This document shows, piece after piece, positions 17,426 through 24,794 of a DNA stretch of 44,254 nucleotides (the first letter of the stretch is position 1; each line of letters begins with the position of its first letter). The stretch comes from Bacteroidota bacterium (GTDB lineage Bacteria; Bacteroidota; Bacteroidia; Bacteroidales; WCHB1-69): contig JAKPTX010000063.1 of NCBI GenBank assembly GCA_029570835.1, forward strand, positions 1-44,254, written 5' to 3'. A program made the position numbers and the translations under genes. The notes under the pieces were generated by a model that searched no databases, was not told the origin of the DNA, and saw only the letters and a program-made list of their open reading frames with translations.

Positions 17426-17453
17426 GTAAAGACGCAAAGCATTGCGTCTTTAC
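17426..17453. repeat. Perfect 12-bp inverted repeat (REP-like hairpin)
   Basis: GTAAAGACGCAA (17426-17437), loop AGCA, TTGCGTCTTTAC (17442-17453). The stem is perfect. It lies mid-spacer and is not followed by a T-run, so it looks like a dispersed palindrome rather than a terminator. A near-palindrome, GATCGCATGCGGTC, lies directly before it. Confidence 0.8.
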
Positions 17454-17659
17454 AGCCAATTTTTGGGTTAGGTTTGTTCATCGTAATTCGTAATTCGTAA
17501 TTATTTTCATTCCGCCCTCCGCCTTCCGCCTTCAAAATAACCCTGAATAAATGGTATTACTATGCAAAAATTATTAATCTTCTTACATTTTGCAGAGATT
17601 AAGATTATTATTCTACGCAAAAATACGAAGAATAGATCGTTTATTCTCCGCAAAAGTTA

Positions 17660-17667
17660 TATCTTTG
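17660..17667 (+). promoter_or_regulatory. Putative -7 promoter box for the Fic gene
   Basis: TATCTTTG matches TAnnTTTG, 15 nt before the ATG at 17682. It lies inside the longer open frame that starts at 17562, and so supports the shorter gene start. Confidence 0.55.
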
Positions 17668-17681
17668 CACTTTCAATAGTA

Positions 17682-18791
17682 ATGATCATGGGACTCTACA
17701 TTTATCAACACGAAAACTGGACCTATTTCAAATGGGATGAAAAGAAAATCAGCCCATTATTGGCGGAAGTGCGTCATTTACAAGGACGATTGTTAGGCAA
17801 AATGAGCTCGCTTGGTTTTGATATGCAGGAAGAAGCTTCACTCAAAAATATAACACTTGATGTGTTGAAATCTTCCGAAATTGAGGGAGAAAAACTAAAC
17901 AAAGCGCAAGTTCGTTCCTCAATCGCTCGCCGTTTGGGCATTGAAGTGGGGGGACTGGTCAGTTCTGCCCGAAACATCGACGGTATTGTGGATATGATGC
18001 TCGATGCCACACAAAACTACGATCAACCGCTCACGGAAGAACGTCTGTTAAGCTGGCACGGATCTCTTTTCCCAACCGGACGCAGCGGACTCTATGCCAT
18101 AAAAGTTGCACAATACCGAACCGGTGAAATGCAGGTTGTTTCCGGAGGTTTTGGACGCGAAAAAGTACATTACGAAGCCGTGTTAGCTCAGGATGTCAAA
18201 GCAGAGATGGATCACTTTCTTCAATGGCTGAACAGTAAGATGAAAATTGATGATGTACTGAAAGCTGCCATATCTCATTTGTGGTTTGTGATCATCCACC
18301 CGTTTGACGATGGCAATGGACGTATTGCCCGGGCAATCAGTGATATGTTGTTGGCTCGAAGCGACAAAAGTAATCAGCGTTTTTACAGCATGTCCACACA
18401 AATTAACAAAGAACGAAAAAAATACTACGAAGCGCTTGAAAAAACTCAGCAAAACAACAGTGACAGCGATATCACCCTTTGGCTCAATTGGTTTTTGAAA
18501 TGTCTAAAAAGAGCCATACTATCTTCAGAAAAAATATTGGAAAACATACTGACAAAAGCAGAGTTTTGGACTCAACATGCTCAAACATCTCTCAACGAGC
18601 GACAAATTTTAATGCTCAACAAATTACTTGACGGCGACTTTGTTGGAAAGCTACAATCCTCAAAATGGGCGAAAATCTGCAAGTGTTCACAAGATACCGC
18701 CATCCGCGACATTAAGGATCTGATCGAAAAGGGAATTTTACAGCAAGAAGAAGGCGGTGGAAGAAGCACCAATTATCAATTGAGAAGGTAG
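17682..18791 (+). CDS. Fic-family protein (putative AMP transferase) with C-terminal winged helix
   Basis: Fic proteins usually transfer AMP from ATP to target hydroxyls. The active-site motif HPFDDGNGRIAR is complete, with catalytic His. An N-terminal inhibitory motif SSEIEG fits (S/T)xxxE(G/N), so the protein is probably a self-inhibited class II Fic. The N-terminal region (YIYQHENWTYFKWDE and VRHLQGRLLGKM) matches the DUF4172-type Fic N-domain. The C-terminal ~90 residues form a probable winged helix (NERQILMLNKLL, WAKICKCSQDTAIRDIKDL). The frame stays open to 17562, but the extra 40 residues are not family-like and contain the promoter box. ATG 17688 is an equally possible start. Targets are unknown. 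Confidence 0.92.
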   Translation: MIMGLYIYQHENWTYFKWDEKKISPLLAEVRHLQGRLLGKMSSLGFDMQEEASLKNITLDVLKSSEIEGEKLNKAQVRSSIARRLGIEVGGLVSSARNIDGIVDMMLDATQNYDQPLTEERLLSWHGSLFPTGRSGLYAIKVAQYRTGEMQVVSGGFGREKVHYEAVLAQDVKAEMDHFLQWLNSKMKIDDVLKAAISHLWFVIIHPFDDGNGRIARAISDMLLARSDKSNQRFYSMSTQINKERKKYYEALEKTQQNNSDSDITLWLNWFLKCLKRAILSSEKILENILTKAEFWTQHAQTSLNERQILMLNKLLDGDFVGKLQSSKWAKICKCSQDTAIRDIKDLIEKGILQQEEGGGRSTNYQLRR

Positions 18792-18940
18792 AAGGATGAA
18801 TTAAAAGGCGGAAGGCGGAGGGCGGAATGAAAAAAAGTCGAAAGTCGAAAGTCGGAATGATCCAATTGCGAATTATGAATTACGGTTTACAAGGTAGAAG
18901 GAAAGTCGAAATCCGCCCTCCGAAATCCGAAATGTTTTTG
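18792..18940. repeat. Spacer of 7-bp repeats between Fic and RhuM genes
   Basis: The spacer contains AGGCGGA/GGGCGGA units (about 18803-18826), AGTCGAA twice with a diverged third unit (about 18836-18857), AATTGCG-AATTATG-AATTACG units (about 18864-18884), a GGTAGAAGG string, and CCGAAAT twice (about 18920-18933). The units are the same kinds, in either orientation, as in the other repeat spacers. Confidence 0.8.
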
Positions 18941-18948
18941 TATCTTTG
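18941..18948 (+). promoter_or_regulatory. Putative -7 promoter box for the RhuM gene
   Basis: TATCTTTG matches TAnnTTTG, about 56 nt upstream of the ATG at 19004. It directly follows the 7-bp repeat block. Confidence 0.45.
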
Positions 18949-19003
18949 TTTCGTGAATTAGATATCATGGTATATTTACAAATCGATATAAATAACAGAT
19001 TTG

Positions 19004-19822
19004 ATGATAGATAAAAGTAAGAAAATACAAATTAGAAATAGTACAGCGGAATTTTTGATTTTTACAAATCAAAGTAAAACATCAACAATTGAAGTTCGCT
19101 ACGAAGATGAAACAATTTGGCTTAGTCAAAAATTAATGTCAGAATTGTTTGATGTTGAGGTTAATACCATTAATTATCATTTAAAAGAAATATATAAAAG
19201 CGGGGAAATTCAGGAACAAGCAACTATTCGAAAATTTCGAATAGTTCAACAAGAGGGAAATCGAACAGTAAACCGTGATGTGGAATTTTATAATTTAGAC
19301 GCGATTATATCAGTAGGGTACAGGGTGAATTCAGTTCGTGCAACACAATTTAGACAATGGGCAACGCAGGTATTGAAAGAATATGCCATTCATCAGCACA
19401 CAGCGGCAGAATTGATCGTTGAACGTGCAGATAGTCAAAAAGAATACATGGGATTAACTTCATGGAAAAATAGTCCCAACGGAAAAATTCTAAAATCAGA
19501 TGTTACGATTGCAAAAAATTACCTTACAAAAGATGAACTGGATTCATTAGGAAGAATTGTAAATGCTTATCTTGATTTAGCAGAAAATAGAGCCAAACGT
19601 AAAATTCCAATGACAATGGAAGATTGGGCAAAACGTTTAGATTTGTTTCTTCAACATGACGATAGAGACATTTTGCAAAATGCCGGAAAAATAAGTCATG
19701 AAATGGCAAATGAATACGCTGAAACTGAATTTGAAAAATACAGGATTATACAAGACCAATTATTTCAATCTGATTTTGATAAATTGATTAATAAATTGGA
19801 TAACAAATCATTAAATGAATAA
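19004..19822 (+). CDS. RhuM-family protein, apparent in-frame internal deletion
   Basis: A 272-residue member of the virulence RhuM family, whose biochemical role is poorly defined. The N-terminal DNA-binding-like part reads TIWLSQKLMSELFDVEVNTI and FYNLDAIISVGYRVNS. The C-terminal part reads HTAAELIVERADSQK, SDVTIAKNYLTKDELDSL, IPMTMEDWAKRLDLFL and HEMANEYAETEFEKY. Family members are usually about 330-345 residues. Here WATQVLKEYAI runs straight into HQHTAAEL, so roughly 65 residues (from the KGFVLDDERLK part to the VQNK part) are missing without loss of frame. ATG 19004 is preferred to TTG 19001. The absent piece and expected length are from family memory. The gene may be a decayed or shortened variant. 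Confidence 0.85.
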   Translation: MIDKSKKIQIRNSTAEFLIFTNQSKTSTIEVRYEDETIWLSQKLMSELFDVEVNTINYHLKEIYKSGEIQEQATIRKFRIVQQEGNRTVNRDVEFYNLDAIISVGYRVNSVRATQFRQWATQVLKEYAIHQHTAAELIVERADSQKEYMGLTSWKNSPNGKILKSDVTIAKNYLTKDELDSLGRIVNAYLDLAENRAKRKIPMTMEDWAKRLDLFLQHDDRDILQNAGKISHEMANEYAETEFEKYRIIQDQLFQSDFDKLINKLDNKSLNE

Positions 19823-19838
19823 AAAATCAAAATAGTTC

Positions 19839-19846
19839 TATATTTG
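19839..19846 (+). promoter_or_regulatory. Putative -7 promoter box for the SWIM gene
   Basis: TATATTTG matches TAnnTTTG, 22 nt before the ATG at 19869. This implies that the SWIM gene is transcribed on its own rather than only from the RhuM gene. Confidence 0.5.
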
Positions 19847-19868
19847 CTCTTTTAAAACAAAACACATT

Positions 19869-21572
19869 ATGCCTGTTCCGCTAAACCAATTTGAGAATTA
19901 TATAGACAAAACCATACTGAATCGGGGTTTGCAGTACTATGAAGATGGACATGTTCATGATCCCGATGAAATCAGTCCGGGTGAATATGAGTTTATTGTT
20001 GAAGGGAGCCTGTATTATACTGTCCAAATCACTCTTGAGGATGGAATGATTACGGATTATGACTGCGATTGCCCTTACGATTTAGGTCCGGTGTGCAAGC
20101 ATGTGGTGGCTGCCTTGTATTACCTGCGAGAAGAAATGGAAGATCAGTACATCGAAATAGAGGAAAATCCGAAGCAAACAACCCTTTCTGACCAACCCGC
20201 AAAACGCAAAACCATTACTGAACAGGTTAACGAATTACTCGAAATTATATCTCATGATGAACTGAAGCTATTCATAGTTGAACAGGCAGCTACAAACAGA
20301 TCTTTCAGAAACCTGTTTTTGTCGTCATTTGCTCAATTCAATCCCGATGAAACTAAAGAGTTATATTCAGAACAAGTAAGGGCAACCCTGAATATGGCAA
20401 CCAATAGACATGGGTTTATCGAGTGGTCGGCTGTAGGGATGGTAACCCATTCCATCTCTACACTTCTCAATACAGCGGAAAAACAGGTCGAAAACCGCAA
20501 TTACAATACCGCTTTTTTGATTTGTACCGCTATTATGGAGGAAGTGAGCGATCTCCTTGAGGTTTCGGATGACAGTGATGGTGAAATGTATGGATTGGTT
20601 GAAACTGCTTACGATATACTTTGGACTATTGCCCAAGACCCATTATCTGAAGAGATTAGGAAACAAATGTTCAATTATTGTTGTACCTCTTTTGAGAAAG
20701 GAATTTATTCGGATTGGAACTGGCATATCGGTATTTTAAGTCTTGCCGAATCTCTTTTACAAACAGAAGAAGAAATGGAAGCTATTTTTAAAGTCATCGA
20801 TAAAACACAAAAATCTGAATATACAACTGAAAAAGCACAAAAAATAAAATACAACATCGTATTAAAATTTAAAGGTGAAAGTGCTGCAGATCAATATGTA
20901 GAGCAAAATATTACAAATCCTGACCTAAGACGGAAAGCGATTCAAAAAGCAATGTTAAAAGCGAATTATGACCGAGCAGTTGCTATAGCTCAAGATGGAG
21001 TGAATTATGATTCAAAAAAACTGGGTTTGGTATGGGAATGGTATAACTGGTTGTTAAAAATAGCACAAGCTCAGCATGATACCGAAAAAATTATCGAATA
21101 TGCGCGTCTGCTGTTTATTGACAATTTCAGAAAAGAGCAAGATTATTTTCAAATATTAAAAGATCACGTCAAACCCGAAGAGTGGAAAGAGTTTATTGAA
21201 GCTGTCATTCAGGATATTAGAAATAAAAGTCGATGGCCTGATACCGATTTAATTGCCGATATTTTCATAAAAGAAGAATGGTGGGACAGACTGCTGGAAT
21301 TGGTCAAAAAGAATCCCACTTTTAGGACAATTGAAATTTATGAAAAGTATCTTGCCAAGGATTTTTCCGCTGAGGTTGTCGCATTATACACCAAAGGAAT
21401 CACCGAATATATGAGAGACAACATGGGTAGAAATCATTATCAAGAGGCATGTAGATATATCCGTAGGATTATCAATCTTGGTGCAAGAGACAAAGCCTAC
21501 GAACTCATTTTACACCTCAAAAGCGAATATCCCAAGCGGAAAGCATTGATGGAGGAGCTGAGCAAAATATAA
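19869..21572 (+). CDS. SWIM zinc-finger protein
   Basis: A 567-residue cytoplasmic protein. The SWIM motif CxC...CxH is seen as DCDCPYDLGPVCKHVVAALY near residues 64-85, preceded by strands typical of SWIM N-domains (YEFIVEGSLYYTVQITLEDG). The remaining ~450 residues are mostly helical and rich in Glu/Lys. They show tandem helical hairpins like those of SWIM proteins annotated as DUF6880/TPR-like, though that subfamily name is uncertain. SWIM domains bind DNA or protein, and in bacteria the function is unclear. It has its own -7 box and is followed by a repeat-rich spacer. Confidence 0.85.
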   Translation: MPVPLNQFENYIDKTILNRGLQYYEDGHVHDPDEISPGEYEFIVEGSLYYTVQITLEDGMITDYDCDCPYDLGPVCKHVVAALYYLREEMEDQYIEIEENPKQTTLSDQPAKRKTITEQVNELLEIISHDELKLFIVEQAATNRSFRNLFLSSFAQFNPDETKELYSEQVRATLNMATNRHGFIEWSAVGMVTHSISTLLNTAEKQVENRNYNTAFLICTAIMEEVSDLLEVSDDSDGEMYGLVETAYDILWTIAQDPLSEEIRKQMFNYCCTSFEKGIYSDWNWHIGILSLAESLLQTEEEMEAIFKVIDKTQKSEYTTEKAQKIKYNIVLKFKGESAADQYVEQNITNPDLRRKAIQKAMLKANYDRAVAIAQDGVNYDSKKLGLVWEWYNWLLKIAQAQHDTEKIIEYARLLFIDNFRKEQDYFQILKDHVKPEEWKEFIEAVIQDIRNKSRWPDTDLIADIFIKEEWWDRLLELVKKNPTFRTIEIYEKYLAKDFSAEVVALYTKGITEYMRDNMGRNHYQEACRYIRRIINLGARDKAYELILHLKSEYPKRKALMEELSKI

Positions 21573-21640
21573 AGGCGGGATGATCCAATTACGAATTACG
21601 ATCCTAAATTTAGAATTTAGAAGGTAGAACAAATTAGGGT
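21573..21640. repeat. Short spacer block of 7-bp repeat modules
   Basis: Directly after the SWIM stop come AATTACG-type units (about 21589-21602) and TTTAGAA twice followed by GGTAGAA (about 21608-21628). The second string is nearly identical to one in the fumC-Fic spacer and one near 29553-29575. The rest of the 206-bp gap holds the promoter listed separately and a leader of about 90 nt with no other feature seen. Confidence 0.75.
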
Positions 21641-21675
21641 TTAAAAATTCTTCTGTTTTGTATTCAAAAAAATTG

Positions 21676-21683
21676 TACATTTG
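21676..21683 (+). promoter_or_regulatory. Putative -7 promoter box for the SDH-type protease gene
   Basis: TACATTTG matches TAnnTTTG, with a TTTG 15 bp upstream (21657-21660). The predicted start near 21690 gives a ~90-nt leader before the ATG at 21779, longer than for neighbouring genes. Confidence 0.5.
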
Positions 21684-21778
21684 CACTGTGAATTTTATAC
21701 TAATAATACTAATATAACTCACTCTTAAATACGACTACATAGTAGTTCAGTATCTATAGAGCACTAAAAATCAATTAT

Positions 21779-22648
21779 ATGCAAATATTTGATAGAACTA
21801 TTAAAGAAATTCTAAATCAAAATCTCGAAAAATTAGAAACTCATTTTAAATCTGATGTTATTTTCTACTATGGTGAAATACATCCTTCATACGAAAAAAT
21901 ATTCAGAGATTTTATTGAAATGCTTAAAGAAGATACACCAGGAAAAGACAGATTGACCATTGTATTAAATACACCTGGAGGTAATGCTGAAACTGTCGAG
22001 AAAATGGTTGAAATAATAAGACACCATTATAAAGAAGTATACTTTGTCGTTCCTGATTATGCAATGTCTGCAGGGACTATTTTTTGTATGTCGGGTGATA
22101 AAATATTTATGGATTATTCATCTTCTCTTGGACCTATCGACCCACAGGTTTTTAATGGCACTACTTACGTGCCGGCGCTTGGTTATCTGGATAAAGTAAA
22201 CGAATTGCTTGAAAAGGCACAAAATGGAACATTAACTCAAGCTGAATTTTTAATTTTACAAAATCAAGACTTGGCACTGCTAAGAAGCTATGAACAAGCG
22301 AAGGAATTAACAATTACACTATTAAAAAAATGGTTGGTAGAATATAAATTTAAAGATTGGACTAAACACAGAACTGACTCTAATAAAATAGGTAAATCGG
22401 TGACTCTAAAAGAAAAAATAGAAAGAGCTGAAGAGATTGCTGATAAACTTGGAAATAATAAAATTTGGCATTCACATGGTAGAATGATAAACATTACTAC
22501 TCTGGTGAATACTTTAAGATTGGAAATTGAGGATTATTCTGATGATCCAAATTTAAGAACCCTAATTAGAAACTATAATGATTTATTAACCGAATTTATA
22601 GTAAGGAATGGATTTAAAGTTTTTTTACATAGTCGTAAACATTTTTAA
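21779..22648 (+). CDS. ClpP/crotonase-fold serine protease, SDH proteinase type
   Basis: A 289-residue protein of the serine dehydrogenase proteinase (SDH_sah)/SppA-like branch of the ClpP fold. Key features are the oxyanion-type loop LNTPGGNAETVEKM (about residues 61-74) and the nucleophile motif DYAMSAGTIFCMSGD (about 92-106). After that come SSLGPIDPQ and a helical C-terminal half with KIGKSVTLKEKIE and IWHSHGRMI. It has no signal peptide, so it probably acts in the cytoplasm or at the inner membrane face. No ATPase partner is encoded nearby. It is followed after 12 bp by a 76-residue gene. Codon use is AT-rich compared with the malic enzyme downstream. The substrate is unknown. Confidence 0.85.
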   Translation: MQIFDRTIKEILNQNLEKLETHFKSDVIFYYGEIHPSYEKIFRDFIEMLKEDTPGKDRLTIVLNTPGGNAETVEKMVEIIRHHYKEVYFVVPDYAMSAGTIFCMSGDKIFMDYSSSLGPIDPQVFNGTTYVPALGYLDKVNELLEKAQNGTLTQAEFLILQNQDLALLRSYEQAKELTITLLKKWLVEYKFKDWTKHRTDSNKIGKSVTLKEKIERAEEIADKLGNNKIWHSHGRMINITTLVNTLRLEIEDYSDDPNLRTLIRNYNDLLTEFIVRNGFKVFLHSRKHF

Positions 22649-22660
22649 CACAATTATATT

Positions 22661-22891
22661 ATGGAAACAATAAGTGAAAAAGTAAAAAAAATAACTGAAG
22701 ATCAAGTTGATAAATTCAGTAAAGACTCAAAATATAATGAGTTAAAAGATTATTATACTGAGATGAAAAATAAGGGATTAATTTCTCCACAGACATACAA
22801 TATACCCCCACTTGATACTATTGGTGAAAGACTTTATAACTCAAAACAATTTGATGAAACAACCGAACAGTGTACTCAAAGCAAAATATAA
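22661..22891 (+). CDS. Small hypothetical protein paired with the SDH-type protease
   Basis: A 76-residue, Lys/Glu/Asp-rich soluble protein starting METISEKVKKITEDQVDKF. It has predicted helix in the first half and a short Pro-containing segment (NIPPLDTIGERLYNS). There is no signal peptide and no motif that I recognise. It begins 12 bp after the protease gene on the same strand and is as AT-rich, so it is probably co-translated and could be an adaptor, inhibitor or substrate. That role is inferred only from position. Confidence 0.6.
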   Translation: METISEKVKKITEDQVDKFSKDSKYNELKDYYTEMKNKGLISPQTYNIPPLDTIGERLYNSKQFDETTEQCTQSKI

Positions 22892-23209
22892 AATATTTGC
22901 AGTTTAAATTAAAATAACTTATGCCGGTTCCGTTGGATCTATGCGCCATTTTACCTTTCAACTTTTTTGACACGTAATTCGTAATTGATCACATATTTTC
23001 AAAAAGGCATAATATTCCAGAGTGGGGAAATAAAATAACTAAATAGGAAAACCTTGTCTGCCCCCCATTTATTTAAAATTCCAAAAAATATATATAATTA
23101 AAAGTTAACGGGTTATGATCTAAAAAAAGCTCAATGCCAAAAATCCGAAATCCGAAATTTTCATAATCCTATTCATCCTCAAATCTTATGAATCTTAGTT
23201 TTTTTTACG
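22892..23209. repeat. Repeat-rich spacer before malic enzyme
   Basis: No gene is seen in this spacer of just over 300 bp. It holds TAATTCG-type units (about 22974-22986), one minus-strand copy of the dispersed GGGGGGCAG/CCCCACTCTGG element (listed separately) and CCGAAAT-type units (about 23145-23158). Confidence 0.75.
23015..23082 (-). repeat. Dispersed GGGGGGCAG/CCCCACTCTGG element, copy 2
   Basis: On the minus strand it reads GGAATTTTAAATAAATGGGG..., GGGGGGCAG, about 35 variable bases, then TTTCCCCACTCTGGAA. It is nearly identical to copy 3 over both ends. It is also flanked by the ATCAATTACGAATTACG string seen after copy 1. Confidence 0.8.
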
Positions 23210-23217
23210 TAATTTTG
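23210..23217 (+). promoter_or_regulatory. Putative -7 promoter box for malic enzyme
   Basis: TAATTTTG matches TAnnTTTG. It lies about 60 nt upstream of the ATG at 23277. No strong -33 element is seen. Confidence 0.45.
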
Positions 23218-23276
23218 CAGGTTGACTCAAAGTCTAACATTAAAAGTTGCGCTTAGCATTGTAAACAAACTTGAAT

Positions 23277-24746
23277 ATGAAAAAAGAATCATTGATAAAC
23301 TTAGATCAGATTGCTGCTCTTTTGCCGAAAGAGTTTACCGAAGAACAGATTGCTCATGCTAAAACCCTTTTTTATAAGGAGTTTTCCCGGGAGATGCACC
23401 GCTTTTATGGCGGTAAGATGCAAACCATACCGAAATCGCCCATCTATGGGTTTAATTGGTTTAATGTGTGGTACACTCCGGGGGTATCTGCCGTTTCGAC
23501 AGCCATCCGAGATAACCAGGATGCCTCTTTTGAACTGAGTAACCGGAATAATCTGGTGGCTGTGGTGAGCGACTCGACCCGGGTTCTTGGGGATGGCGAT
23601 TGCACTCCTCCGGGAGGATTGGGTGTGATGGAAGGAAAAGCCATGCTCATGAAATATTTGGGCGGCGTGGATGCCGTTGCATTGTGTATCGACAGTAAAG
23701 ATGAAAAGGGAGAACCCGATCCCGATAAGATTATCAATTTTGTAAAGATGGTGCAGCCCAGCTTTGGCGCTATCAATCTGGAGGATATTTCTCAACCCAA
23801 CTGCTTTAAAGTGTTGGATGTGCTGCGCAAAGAGTGTCATATTCCGGTGTGGCATGATGACGCTCAAGGTACCGCTTGCGTTACTTTGGCCGGGGTTATC
23901 AACGCTTTGAAGTTGACCGGTAAGAAGATGAATGAGATCAAAGTGGTGCTTTATGGTGCCGGTGCTTCCAATACCACTATCGCCCGCTTGATGATTGCGG
24001 ATGGCGTGGATCCTAAGAATATGATTATTTTCGATAGTCGTTCGACACTTCATGCTGACAATCCAAGATATCGTGATGATCCACGTTACTACGTACAGTG
24101 GGAATTGTGTAAAATTACCAATCCCAACAAGATTACCACCCAGGAAGAGGCGTTTAAAGATGCAGATTTGCTGGTAGCGCTTTCCAAACCGGGACCCAAT
24201 ACGATCTCTCCGGAGTGGATTAAGTTGATGGCAGAGAAGTCGATTGTGTTTGCATGTGCCAATCCGGTTCCTGAAATCTACCCTTACCAGGCGAAAGAGG
24301 CGGGAGCATACATTGTGGCTACCGGAAGAGGAGATTTTCCCAATCAGGTGAACAACTCCATCTGTTTTCCATCCATCTTGAAAGGAACCTTGATGGTTTC
24401 TGCCCGGAAAATCACCGATGGCATGGCGATCAGAGCGGCGCACTCGATTGCGGAGTTTGCTGAAAAACGCGGCATTGATACCGAAAACATCATGCCCAAC
24501 ATGCTCGAATGGGAAGTTTTCCCCAAAGTAGCTGCCGATGTGGCGATGCAGGCGATCCAAGAGGGCGTAGCGTTGCATCAACTGACCTGGGATGAGGTGT
24601 ATCAACAAACCAAACAGGATATCATGAAAGTGAGAGAGATCACGAATTTACTTCAGGATCAGGGATTTATCCCTCAACTGGAAGAGGAGCAAATCACCCG
24701 TGTTATGGATCGTGTGATAGCCAAAATTAAAAGTGAGAAATGTTAA
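23277..24746 (+). CDS. NAD(P)-dependent malic enzyme
   Basis: A 489-residue enzyme that oxidatively decarboxylates malate to pyruvate. Visible motifs are YTPGVSAVSTAI near residue 60, VVSDSTRVLGDGD, DDAQGTACVTLAGVINAL (about 195-212, metal/substrate site) and the nucleotide-binding GAGASNTTIARLM (about 225-237). CANPVPEIYP then precedes the GRGDFPNQVNNS stretch typical of the bacterial short form. No phosphotransacetylase-like C-terminal domain is present. ATG 23277 is preferred to the in-frame TTG 23271. Base composition is clearly more GC-rich than the preceding accessory genes, which fits a core gene. Confidence 0.93.
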   Translation: MKKESLINLDQIAALLPKEFTEEQIAHAKTLFYKEFSREMHRFYGGKMQTIPKSPIYGFNWFNVWYTPGVSAVSTAIRDNQDASFELSNRNNLVAVVSDSTRVLGDGDCTPPGGLGVMEGKAMLMKYLGGVDAVALCIDSKDEKGEPDPDKIINFVKMVQPSFGAINLEDISQPNCFKVLDVLRKECHIPVWHDDAQGTACVTLAGVINALKLTGKKMNEIKVVLYGAGASNTTIARLMIADGVDPKNMIIFDSRSTLHADNPRYRDDPRYYVQWELCKITNPNKITTQEEAFKDADLLVALSKPGPNTISPEWIKLMAEKSIVFACANPVPEIYPYQAKEAGAYIVATGRGDFPNQVNNSICFPSILKGTLMVSARKITDGMAIRAAHSIAEFAEKRGIDTENIMPNMLEWEVFPKVAADVAMQAIQEGVALHQLTWDEVYQQTKQDIMKVREITNLLQDQGFIPQLEEEQITRVMDRVIAKIKSEKC

Positions 24747-24756
24747 TTATTTGATG

Positions 24757-24764
24757 TATCTTTG
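24757..24764 (+). promoter_or_regulatory. Putative -7 promoter box for the mutA operon
   Basis: TATCTTTG matches TAnnTTTG, 30 nt before the mutA ATG. No room remains for a cobalamin riboswitch between the malic enzyme stop and mutA. Confidence 0.5.
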
Positions 24765-24794
24765 CAGATTGTTTGAAAAGTAAAATTTATATAT

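Larger units (their letters stand above)
17161..17561. repeat. Non-coding spacer of mixed heptanucleotide tandem repeats
   Basis: The 400-bp gap after fumC has no convincing gene. It contains several unlike arrays that share a 7-bp period. GATTTCG-type units occupy 17164-17191. TTTAGAA twice plus GGTAGAA occupies 17203-17223. A TTTCNTA series occupies about 17260-17293. GTAATTC units occupy about 17481-17500, and TTCCGCC-type units occupy about 17510-17533. Between them lie one copy of the conserved GGGGGGCAG...CCCCACTCTGG element and a strong hairpin, listed separately. Confidence 0.85.

Noticed and set aside
17161-17561. Possible CRISPR array
   Set aside because: The repeats are 7 bp, contiguous and without unique spacers; no cas genes are present.
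18967-19014. A 15-codon ORF overlapping the RhuM start
   Set aside because: It has an ATG and a stop, but such short frames are expected by chance in AT-rich DNA and no conservation can be judged.
23301-24608. A 435-codon open frame antisense to malic enzyme
   Set aside because: It lies wholly opposite a well-supported gene, has no family-like motif, is rich in His/Arg/Ile in a pattern expected from the reverse frame of biased codons, and starts without a promoter.
24747-24794. Cobalamin riboswitch upstream of mutA
   Set aside because: The gap is only 48 bp, too short for the aptamer, and holds no B12-box-like sequence.
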